From Anaerolineae bacterium (GTDB lineage Bacteria; Chloroflexota; Anaerolineae; Anaerolineales; Villigracilaceae), in contig RFJH01000137.1 in the NCBI GenBank assembly GCA_003694975.1, positions 1-19,719 of the forward strand: a DNA stretch of 19,719 nucleotides, in the 5' to 3' direction. This document shows positions 6,756 to 12,920 of the stretch, piece after piece (position 1 is the stretch's first letter; every line of letters begins with the position of its first letter). The notes below the pieces were generated by a model that had not been told where the DNA came from, did not search any database, and was given only the letters and a program-made list of their open reading frames with translations. The position numbers were made by a program, and so were the translations under genes.

Positions 6756-8231
6756 ATGGAATTTCTGCGTTCCCGCTTCCACTACCTCTTCAAGACAACC
6801 AAAGGCCTCATCCTGGTCGCCATCGCGATGACCGCCATGACGACTGCCCTTTTCGGCATGCTTTCCGGGCCAATGGCCGAACTGGGCGTGCGCGATGTCA
6901 TTGTGCGTACGCTGGGGATGGACCTCAACCCCGCCGAGCGCGAAGGGCGCATCATCATCCTTTACCACTCTATCGCCATGGCCGTGGTCGCCATTGAGAC
7001 TTACATGATTACCGGCCTGTTGAAGATGCGGGAGTTCTACCGGGACGCCGTGCGCGTGTTGATCACAGCCGGTTATCTGATGGCCATGATCTTCGGCCTG
7101 GCGTTTGCTTACTGGGGGCATGAGTGGGTCTTCCATGGGCTGTATATTGCCGGATTGACCCTCATCTTCTTCGCCGGTGTGTTGCTCACCATCGCCCTCT
7201 GGCCCTGGGACAAAGCATACTACCAGCCCGACCCGGCTTACGCGCGGACGAAGGGAGGGATTGACCTCGAACGCGCCGCGTTCTTCGCCACATCCCTCAC
7301 CACGGTCATCTCGGCCATCTTCGGCGCCGTGCCCGGCTCCTACTTCGGCAACGGCTTCGAGGTCTTCCTGGCGGAGAACATCATCCGCCTGCCGGAGAAG
7401 ACCACGATGGAGTACTCCATCATCGGTCACCTGCACATCATGCTGGCGCTCCTGGCCATCATGATTACCCTCATCATCGGGCGCTGGCTGGATTTCAAGG
7501 GCACGCTGCACAAAATCGCCATGCCGCTCATGATCCTGGGCACGGTGGTGCTCAATCTGGGCGTGTGGGGCGTGGTCACGCCGCTGGAACCCATCGCCCA
7601 CATGATTATCTACGTCGGCGCCACACCTTCCATGTTGGCCGCGTTGATGCTGGTCATCTACGGATGGGATCGCTTGATCCGCGAGGGCGTGACAGGCATC
7701 GAGAAGCCACGTTTCGGGCAAAAAATCAAAGCCCTGCTTGATGACCCGCTGCGCTTTGGCCCGCTGTGGCAAATGGTCTACATGAACTTCAATGTGAGCG
7801 GGGTGGGCATCTTCTTCGCCATCCGCCTGGACGAACTTATCCGCCTCTGGCCGCACCGCGAGGAACGTATCGAATTGACCGGTCACTGGCATGTGCTCTC
7901 GGCCATCATCGCCACCATCATCCTGCTCTACTATGGCGATATCATCGGTCTGAAAGGAAAGGTGCGCAAACTCTACGGCTGGGCCATCATCATCCTCTCC
8001 GATCTGGCCTTCGGCGCGGTGACGGTCTTCGAGTTGAAGCGCCTGTTCATCGCCGAGGCGGTTCAGCAGCCGCTCGTCAACACCCTGATGCTGTTGGTGG
8101 ATACCGGCCTGGGGCTGACGTTGGTAACGCTGGCCATCGTCATGCTCTGGCGGCTGGTTGACCTGTTCAAGGCGCGCGGTCGCTGGACGGAAGAAGCAAC
8201 GCACGAACTCGCGGAGGAGGTGACGAAATGA
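6756..8231 (+). CDS. 12-TM heme-copper oxidase subunit I-like membrane protein, atypical
   Basis: A 491-residue protein with about twelve hydrophobic spans and a hydrophilic tail. His residues fall at H71 (TM2, LYHSIAM), H225 and H227 (TM6, IIGHLHIML) and H377 and H379 (TM10, LTGHWHVLS). TM2, TM6 and TM10 are equivalent positions in the three-fold pseudo-symmetry of heme-copper oxidase subunit I. There TM2 and TM10 supply the low-spin and high-spin heme ligands and TM6 a CuB ligand. The family's TM7 His-His pair is absent (LGVWGVVTP occurs where VWxHH is expected), and there is no GHPEVY tyrosine. Other membrane His are H122, H127, H252 and H282. No CuA or cytochrome c subunit is adjacent. 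AAGGAG lies 8 bases before ATG 6756, and the stop overlaps the next start (ATGA). HCO-like ancestry is likely; the reaction (O2, NO or other) is unknown. Confidence 0.7.
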   Translation: MEFLRSRFHYLFKTTKGLILVAIAMTAMTTALFGMLSGPMAELGVRDVIVRTLGMDLNPAEREGRIIILYHSIAMAVVAIETYMITGLLKMREFYRDAVRVLITAGYLMAMIFGLAFAYWGHEWVFHGLYIAGLTLIFFAGVLLTIALWPWDKAYYQPDPAYARTKGGIDLERAAFFATSLTTVISAIFGAVPGSYFGNGFEVFLAENIIRLPEKTTMEYSIIGHLHIMLALLAIMITLIIGRWLDFKGTLHKIAMPLMILGTVVLNLGVWGVVTPLEPIAHMIIYVGATPSMLAALMLVIYGWDRLIREGVTGIEKPRFGQKIKALLDDPLRFGPLWQMVYMNFNVSGVGIFFAIRLDELIRLWPHREERIELTGHWHVLSAIIATIILLYYGDIIGLKGKVRKLYGWAIIILSDLAFGAVTVFELKRLFIAEAVQQPLVNTLMLLVDTGLGLTLVTLAIVMLWRLVDLFKARGRWTEEATHELAEEVTK

Positions 8232-9208
8232 AGGGTGCAACCTGTCATCGCGAGGCGCGGAGCGACGAAGCGATCTCCATCCTGTCCTGTGGGAGACTGC
8301 TCTGGGTGATCGTCCTCATGGCAACCATCATTCTGGCTTCCTGCGCTCCCGTAGACCTGGACGCCCCCGCCCCGACCTACGACACGGGCGTTGACTCCAC
8401 CGCCTGGGCGAAAGTGCCCGCCGGGACGTTCCTCCTCGGTCAACATCACGAGGACGAAGCCACCATCGAGAACGATTATGAGATCATGGTCACCGACGTG
8501 ACCGTTGCCCAATACGTGGAGTTCCTGAACGCCGCGCTGGCCGATGGCTCGGTCAAAGTTTCGGGAGACCACGCCGTCGCCTTCTACCCTGGCGACCCCT
8601 TCCACGGCAAGAAACACGAAATCCGCATTGATGCGGGGGACTACCCCCTCGTCCCGTTGAACGATCCGGCTTCACGCTTCACCTTCGACGGGCAGCGCTT
8701 CGCCGTCAAAGCGGGCTGGGAGAATCACCCCATGACCAACGTCTCCTGGTTCGGTGCCTGGGCTTACTGCGGCTACTATGGCTGGCGTTTGCCCACCGAG
8801 AAGGAATGGGTGAAAGCCGCGCGTGGCACGGACGATCGCGCCTATCCCTGGGGCGATGAGATTACCGTGCATCACGCCAACTTCTATCATAGCCGCGATC
8901 CCTTTGAAGACATGTGGTCTTACGGCTCCCGCACCACGCCGGTCGGCTTCTACAACGGCAAATCCTATGATGGCTTCCAGACGGTCAACGCCGCTTCTCC
9001 GTATGGCCTGTATGATATGGCCGGCAACGTCTGGCAATGGGTCGGCGATGTGCAAATCCAGGAAGGATTCAGCGACCGGCTGATGCACGGCGGGTCGAAA
9101 GACACCTACGACGCCGACCTGCGCGTCTGGGTGCGCAACAGCGCCCCTCCGATGTATTACGGGCCTGGCGTGGGTTTCCGCTGTGCTAAAATGGGCGATG
9201 AACGGTAG
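8228..9208 (+). CDS. SUMF1/FGE-fold lipoprotein lacking the FGE cysteine pair (NirV-like context)
   Basis: A 326-residue predicted lipoprotein. A hydrophobic stretch (about 24-38) ends in the lipobox LASC with Cys39, so the domain would face outside. The SUMF1 domain starts at VPAGTFLLG (63-71) and continues through HPMTNVSWFGAWAYC, GWRLPTEKEWVKAARG, YPWGD, SPYGLYDMAGNVWQWVGD, HGGS and GFRCA (316-320). Formylglycine-generating enzymes carry two catalytic Cys between the GGS and the final GFRCA; here that segment (DADLRVWVRNSAPP) has none, so FGE activity is unlikely. SUMF1 proteins such as NirV and PvdO also accompany respiratory or pyoverdine genes, so a maturation or structural role is inferred. 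ATG 8228 has a strong GGAGGAGG and overlaps the previous stop. The first 20 or so residues are coded by a dispersed repeat, so a shorter original N-terminus is possible. Confidence 0.85.
   Translation: MKGATCHREARSDEAISILSCGRLLWVIVLMATIILASCAPVDLDAPAPTYDTGVDSTAWAKVPAGTFLLGQHHEDEATIENDYEIMVTDVTVAQYVEFLNAALADGSVKVSGDHAVAFYPGDPFHGKKHEIRIDAGDYPLVPLNDPASRFTFDGQRFAVKAGWENHPMTNVSWFGAWAYCGYYGWRLPTEKEWVKAARGTDDRAYPWGDEITVHHANFYHSRDPFEDMWSYGSRTTPVGFYNGKSYDGFQTVNAASPYGLYDMAGNVWQWVGDVQIQEGFSDRLMHGGSKDTYDADLRVWVRNSAPPMYYGPGVGFRCAKMGDER
8243..8277 (+). repeat. Dispersed repeat coding CHREARSDEAIS within the lipoprotein N-terminus
   Basis: The DNA begins TGTCATCGCGAGGCGCGGAG and ends GACGAAGCGATCTC. It matches, from memory, a widespread intergenic repeat type (TGTCATTGCGAG...GAAGCAATCTC) often mis-annotated as HREERSDEAIS-like peptides. 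It sits between the ribosome-binding site/ATG and the hydrophobic signal of the lipoprotein and keeps the reading frame open. Family membership is recall and was not searched. Confidence 0.6.
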
Positions 9209-9272
9209 GCAACAGACTACAGACCGCCCATCGTCCACCGCCCACTATCCATCGTCCATCACCCATCGTCCA
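9209..9272 (+). repeat. Degenerate CCATCGTCCA repeat tract before the prenyltransferase
   Basis: The junction contains closely packed variants of CCATCGTCCA (for example near 9228, 9249 and 9263). They resemble the units in the tandem array at 10165-10248. The tract stays open in the downstream gene's frame and could be read as PSS-T/I-HRP-like residues, but it looks like repeat DNA rather than conserved coding sequence. Confidence 0.6.
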
Positions 9273-10112
9273 ATGTCCAGACTTCGACTTTACCTCCCCC
9301 TCATCAAAACGTTGCAAACCGGGCTTCTGCTGGCCACCGGCCTGGCGGGTTATCTCAGCGCGCACACCGCGCCGGATGGGCTTACGCTGCTGGGCGTGGC
9401 CGGAAGTCTCTTCCTGGCCATTAGCGGTTCGACCGTCCTGAACATGTGGTACGACCGCGACATTGATGCCGTGATGAACCGCACCCATCACCGCCCGATC
9501 GCCACCGGCGCGGTCACGCCCAGGGAGGCCTTACGCCTGGGACTGATTCTCTCTGTGCTCGGCGTTGGTTGGGCGGTGGCCATGGCGCCCCTCTATGGCC
9601 TGGTTGTCTTCGCCGGCCTGTTCTTTGATGTGGTAGTGTACACCTTTTGGCTCAAGCGCCGCACATGTTGGAGTATCGTCTGGGGTGGTATTTCCGGCGG
9701 GATGCCCATCCTGGCCGGGCGCGTGATGGCCATCGGACAAATTGACCTGATCGGTGTGCTGCTCACCATGTCCGTCCTGTTCTGGATACCGACCCACATC
9801 TTGACCTTCTCGATGCGCTACTTCGCCGATTACCAGGCCGCCCGCATCCCCACATTCCCTTCGACCTACGGTTTCGAGGCCACGCGCGCCATCATCGCCC
9901 TCTCCGCCATCATTGCCGCGGCCAGCATTGGTGTGGCAGGGGTGATGATCGGTGTCCAGGCCGGTTTCCTGCGCCTGATGGCCGTCCTCTCGGCGGGGCT
10001 GCTGGTGCTCTCCTTTGCCACCGTCTTCCGCCCATCGGAGCGCGTCAATTACAGTTTATTCAAATATGCTTCGCTGTACATGCTGGCCTCGATGGTTTTG
10101 CTGGCGCTATAG
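9273..10112 (+). CDS. UbiA-superfamily prenyltransferase, CtaB (heme O synthase)-like
   Basis: A 279-residue multi-TM prenyltransferase. The first Asp-rich motif NMWYDRDIDAVMNRTHHRP (in the mature numbering near residues 53-71) is the CtaB form NxxxDxDIDxxMxRTxxRP. YTFWLKRRT followed by GGISGGMP matches the second CtaB block. The third block reads FWIPTHILTF and ADYQAARIPTFP, where typical CtaB has WQPPHFW and DDYxxAGIPMLP, so it is a divergent branch. The reaction would be farnesylation of protoheme IX in the membrane, which suits an adjacent heme-copper-oxidase-like protein; another polyprenyl acceptor remains possible. ATG 9273 begins the conserved protein. An in-frame ATG at 9198, overlapping the previous gene, would add 25 residues made of the repeat tract. 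Neither start has a clear ribosome-binding site, so translation may be coupled to the upstream gene. Confidence 0.88.
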   Translation: MSRLRLYLPLIKTLQTGLLLATGLAGYLSAHTAPDGLTLLGVAGSLFLAISGSTVLNMWYDRDIDAVMNRTHHRPIATGAVTPREALRLGLILSVLGVGWAVAMAPLYGLVVFAGLFFDVVVYTFWLKRRTCWSIVWGGISGGMPILAGRVMAIGQIDLIGVLLTMSVLFWIPTHILTFSMRYFADYQAARIPTFPSTYGFEATRAIIALSAIIAAASIGVAGVMIGVQAGFLRLMAVLSAGLLVLSFATVFRPSERVNYSLFKYASLYMLASMVLLAL

Positions 10113-10164
10113 TGGTGAACGATAGACGACAGACGGTAGACGGAGGCAGGGGCTCCAGCCGCCT

Positions 10165-10248
10165 ATTGACCACCGTCCACAATCCATCGCCCATTGACCA
10201 CCGTCCACAGTCCATCGCCCATTGCTCATCGTCCACAGTCCATCGTCC
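10165..10248 (+). repeat. Three tandem copies of a 28-bp repeat
   Basis: Copies at 10165-10192, 10193-10220 and 10221-10248 are directly adjacent. Copies 1 and 2 differ at one base, copies 2 and 3 at four. Each begins ATTG and contains CCGTCCACA or CGTCCACAG followed by TCCATCG. The unit is not a multiple of three, arguing against coding function even though one frame stays open. A related GACGACAGACGGTAGACGG stretch precedes it (near 10125-10143). The array fills the junction between the prenyltransferase and the second membrane protein. Confidence 0.85.
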
Positions 10249-10267
10249 ATCGTCTATTCATCCTCCC

Positions 10268-10864
10268 ATGAAACTCTCCCGTCTCTTCCTCCTTCTCGCC
10301 GCTCTACTGGCCGCCTGGCAGATCGCCATCGGCATTGACGGCCTGGAAAGCGTGCCGGTCCTCGCCTACACCGTAGCCTTTGGCGTGCTGTTGGTAGCCT
10401 GCCTGTTGTTGATCATCCTGGGCCTGGGCGTGCTGGAAAGCCCCATTGTGGTCGTGGTCTCGACCATCATCCCGCTCGGTCTGTCGCTGGGGCTGGTCTG
10501 GGAGCACGGCGGAGAATGGCGCGGACCCTATGCGCTCTTTGCGACCCTCGGCTTCCTGGCCGTGTTGATTACCCGCTCCCTGCCCTTGAAAGGCAAACTG
10601 CCCGTGCTCGTGCTGGCCGTGGTGCACGGCATCTCCGGGTTAGTGATTTTCCTGCTACCGACCATCCTGGCGGCTAACGGGACAACACATGCTGGGTTCG
10701 CGCTGGTCGGCCTGGGCGGCGCACTGATCGGCCTGGGCGGTTTGCTGCTCTCGTTCTTGAAAGCCGGCAGGCCCATCCTTTCCAAAGAAACCATCCTCAA
10801 CGTGCTGCCGCCTCTGCTCTTCCTGATGACGATGTGCTTTGTAGCCGGTTTCAGGTTTGGCTAA
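10268..10864 (+). CDS. Membrane protein, paralogue of the first gene of the cluster
   Basis: A 198-residue polytopic membrane protein with the same plan as the protein at 6044-6679 (211 residues). IIPLGLSLGL (67-76) aligns with LIPLGLSMGI, VVHGISGLVIF (118-128) with LFHGVAGLVLF, GLGGALIGLGG (148-158) with the GVGGALIGLGG segment, and PPLLFLMT (181-188) with APLLFLMT. His120 is the conserved His. The family is not recognised. ATG 10268 (MKLSRLFLLL) is chosen because the 52 in-frame codons before it, from 10112, are the repeat array and would give a low-complexity HRPSS-type leader. There is no visible Shine-Dalgarno before 10268. It is the last gene before a strong terminator, so it closes the operon. 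It is probably a partner of the HCO-like protein (inference from context). Confidence 0.82.
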   Translation: MKLSRLFLLLAALLAAWQIAIGIDGLESVPVLAYTVAFGVLLVACLLLIILGLGVLESPIVVVVSTIIPLGLSLGLVWEHGGEWRGPYALFATLGFLAVLITRSLPLKGKLPVLVLAVVHGISGLVIFLLPTILAANGTTHAGFALVGLGGALIGLGGLLLSFLKAGRPILSKETILNVLPPLLFLMTMCFVAGFRFG

Positions 10865-10887
10865 CCTCCAGTCGCAGATTTCATCAC

Positions 10888-10920
10888 AAACCGCCAGGAA
10901 GCCTGGCGGTTTTGATTTTT
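10888..10920 (+). terminator. Intrinsic terminator ending the membrane/heme cluster
   Basis: AAACCGCCAGG (10888-10898) pairs perfectly with CCTGGCGGTTT (10902-10912) over an AAG loop, followed by TTTTGATTTTT. It starts 24 bases after the stop of the second membrane protein and is the strongest terminator in the window. It separates the cluster from the regulator gene. Confidence 0.9.
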
Positions 10921-10925
10921 GGGGA

Positions 10926-10934
10926 TGATATAAT
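10926..10934 (+). promoter_or_regulatory. Extended -10 promoter of the Crp/Fnr-family regulator
   Basis: TGA-TATAAT is a perfect extended -10 immediately after the terminator, predicting initiation near 10941 and a leader of about 70 bases. No CRP-type palindrome is visible here, so autoregulation is not evident. Confidence 0.65.
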
Positions 10935-11010
10935 CGTGAACGCCTTGGCCGGACGCCGACAGACGATCGCGACGATAGGAATTTGCCCGCCCTGTTCACA
11001 CAACGCCCCA

Positions 11011-11709
11011 ATGCGCACACTCAAAGTCAGCCTGACGGAGAAACTGAACGCCTTACGCGTGAACACGTATTTCGACGAACTGGATCGCGCCTCGCTGGAA
11101 CGGGTCGCGGCTCACACGCACTTGCGTCTGTTCAAGCGAGGGGAGGTCCTGTTCAGAGAAGGAGAAGAATGCGCCGGTTTACACATCATACGGCGGGGAA
11201 GTGTCAAGTTGTATCGGCTTGCCCCGAATGGTCGCCAGTACATCGTGCGCGTCCTTCAGGAAGGGGAGACTTGCAACGAGGTGCCTGTATTTGACGGCGG
11301 CACCAACCCGGTCAACGTGGAGGCGCTGGAGGAGACCAGCGTCTGGGTCATCGAGCCGACGGTGTTACGTGAGTTGCTCCTCGAAAGTCCCGAGTTCGCA
11401 CGCAAGGTCATCGCCAATTTCGCGACCAACCTACGCAACCTGGTACACATGGCCAGCGAGATGGCATTCTACCAGGTGACTCATCGCCTGGCGCGTCTGA
11501 TCAGCCGCCTTCCACCGGAAGAACTCAGCGGCGAAAAGGGGCGCCTGACGCAGGAACAAATTGCAGCACGTCTGGGAACGGTGCGAGAGGTAGTGGCGCG
11601 CTCGTTGCGTGAACTGGAACGCAGCGGTGCCATTCGTGTGGAACGCAGCCGCATCTACATCGCCGACTCCGATATCCTGGCACACTGGGCGGAAGGCCCC
11701 TGGAATTAA
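11011..11709 (+). CDS. Crp/Fnr-family transcriptional regulator
   Basis: A 232-residue regulator with the usual layout: an N-terminal cyclic-nucleotide-binding-type beta-barrel (FKRGEVLFREGEECAGLHII at 41-60, RRGSVKLYRL), a dimerisation helix, and a C-terminal winged helix with LTQEQIAARLG (179-189) and recognition helix TVREVVARSL. Residues R192, E193 and R197 copy the R-E-x-x-x-R spacing of E. coli CRP, which reads GTGA. There is no N-terminal Cys cluster, so it is not an Fe-S FNR. The cAMP-binding Arg-Ser of CRP is replaced by Pro-Val (GTNPVNVEA), so cAMP is an unlikely ligand; heme, NO or redox sensing is possible. ATG 11011 fits family length. Upstream in-frame starts (GTG 10834, GTG 10936) precede the predicted start site. 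Its stop shares TTAA with the convergent glycosyltransferase. The likely target is the operator at 5956-5971. Confidence 0.9.
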   Translation: MRTLKVSLTEKLNALRVNTYFDELDRASLERVAAHTHLRLFKRGEVLFREGEECAGLHIIRRGSVKLYRLAPNGRQYIVRVLQEGETCNEVPVFDGGTNPVNVEALEETSVWVIEPTVLRELLLESPEFARKVIANFATNLRNLVHMASEMAFYQVTHRLARLISRLPPEELSGEKGRLTQEQIAARLGTVREVVARSLRELERSGAIRVERSRIYIADSDILAHWAEGPWN

Positions 11710-12920
11710 CCCCTTCCGGCGCGGTAGAGTCGTCCTTTCCAGATTACCCCCTTGCCGGTCAACACCCTGTACGCCGATACCAGAATGATTGCCGCGATGA
11801 CAAGCAAGCCCAACGGCGTGGTCAGGGCGTATCTCGCGGGTACACGCATCGCACGGGCAGCCAACGCGCGCCATACAAGCAAATAGAGAAACACTCCCGC
11901 GGCTTGCGCGGCGACCACGCCCCCGACCCAGGCCGGGCCGACGTCCCAGGGCAATAATCCAAGTCCCCAGAGCGCCCCGGCCAGAAACCACAGCGGAAGC
12001 GCCAGCATGGACAGGGGGGCAATCAGCGCCCCCAACACACCCAGGGGGAGGAGGCGCGGCTCGGACTTCAACCCCAGAAAGACGTTTTTCGTCCAGCCCT
12101 CCCACATTTCAGGCAGAGAAGTGTACATCCGCGTGCGGGCCACTGCCCTTCCATCGGCGAGGAGCAGGCGATACCCGGCGTCTTTCACCCGCCGTGCCAG
12201 GTCTCTATCCTCAACAATCGAATCTCGAATGGCCGCATGGCCGCCGACGCGCTCATACACCTCTCGCCGGATGAGGATGAACTGACCGTTGGCGATGGCT
12301 TCCCTGCGCTTCGGGTCATTGACGCGAGTCGGCGGATAGGCGACGGAGATGGCAGTCATGATGAGAGGGAGTAAGGTGCGCTCCCAAAAGGTGACCATTT
12401 CCTGGTCGGTGAGGATGGTATAAAGGTCGGCGCGGTGCTCCAGGGACTGGGCGAGGCACGTGGCCACAGCCTGAGGGGCAAGGACGGTGTCCGCGTCCAC
12501 GAAGCACAGCCATTCGCCGCGCGAGACGTTGTATCCCTGCCAGAGCGCATGGGGCTTGCCGACCCAGCCCGGGGGGAGGTCCGTTCCGTGAACGATTCGG
12601 AGGCGGGGATCGCGCCGGGCGAGGCGGTGCAAAATGACGGGGGTCGCGTCGGTGGAGCGGTCGTCCACCACGATGAACTCCAGGTTAGGATAAGTTTGCG
12701 AGAAGAGCGACTCCACACAGGCGCGGATGTTGCGCGCCTCGTTCCGCGCCGGGACGATGACCGAGACCGATGGAGCGGGGGAAGGGACAGTACCCGGCCG
12801 CACGACGACATCCAGGCGATGCCGGCTATGTAAAAAGGTGATGAGGGCGATGCCGATGAGGAAGGAAAGGGTGGAAAGCAGGAGGTACACGTGTTCAGAC
12901 CACGCGCAGGGTAGATCCAT
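11706..12920 (-). CDS. Family 2 glycosyltransferase, membrane-anchored (HpnB/CrtQ-like)
   Basis: A 404-residue processive-type GT2. An N-terminal TM anchor (about 11-30) is followed by the GT-A domain with SVIVPARNEA (53-62), VVDDRSTDATP (84-94), FVDADT (140-145, the DxD metal site), NGQFILIRREVYE (211-223) and IVEDRDLARRVKDAGY (235-250). Several C-terminal hydrophobic segments follow. This architecture is shared by hopanoid-associated HpnB-like and carotenoid CrtQ-like transferases, and the acceptor cannot be named from sequence. ATG 12920 gives a 26-bp overlap with the 3' end of the sbcC-like gene, consistent with coupled expression; the in-frame upstream extension lies entirely inside that gene. 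It converges on the Crp/Fnr gene with overlapping stops. Confidence 0.88.
   Translation of the reverse strand: MDLPCAWSEHVYLLLSTLSFLIGIALITFLHSRHRLDVVVRPGTVPSPAPSVSVIVPARNEARNIRACVESLFSQTYPNLEFIVVDDRSTDATPVILHRLARRDPRLRIVHGTDLPPGWVGKPHALWQGYNVSRGEWLCFVDADTVLAPQAVATCLAQSLEHRADLYTILTDQEMVTFWERTLLPLIMTAISVAYPPTRVNDPKRREAIANGQFILIRREVYERVGGHAAIRDSIVEDRDLARRVKDAGYRLLLADGRAVARTRMYTSLPEMWEGWTKNVFLGLKSEPRLLPLGVLGALIAPLSMLALPLWFLAGALWGLGLLPWDVGPAWVGGVVAAQAAGVFLYLLVWRALAARAMRVPARYALTTPLGLLVIAAIILVSAYRVLTGKGVIWKGRLYRAGRG

Noticed and set aside
6711..8240. A 509-codon open frame on the minus strand opposite the HCO-like gene.
   Set aside because: Its His/Asp/Gln/Glu-rich composition is the expected complement of a membrane-protein gene in GC-rich DNA; the plus frame has TM segments, conserved motifs and a ribosome-binding site.
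10165..10248. The 28-bp repeats as a CRISPR array.
   Set aside because: The copies are directly adjacent with no spacers, and no cas gene is present.
10834..11010. Longer Crp/Fnr reading from GTG 10834, inside the preceding gene.
   Set aside because: It would span the terminator and precede the predicted transcription start; the added residues do not look like the family, and ATG 11011 gives the normal length.
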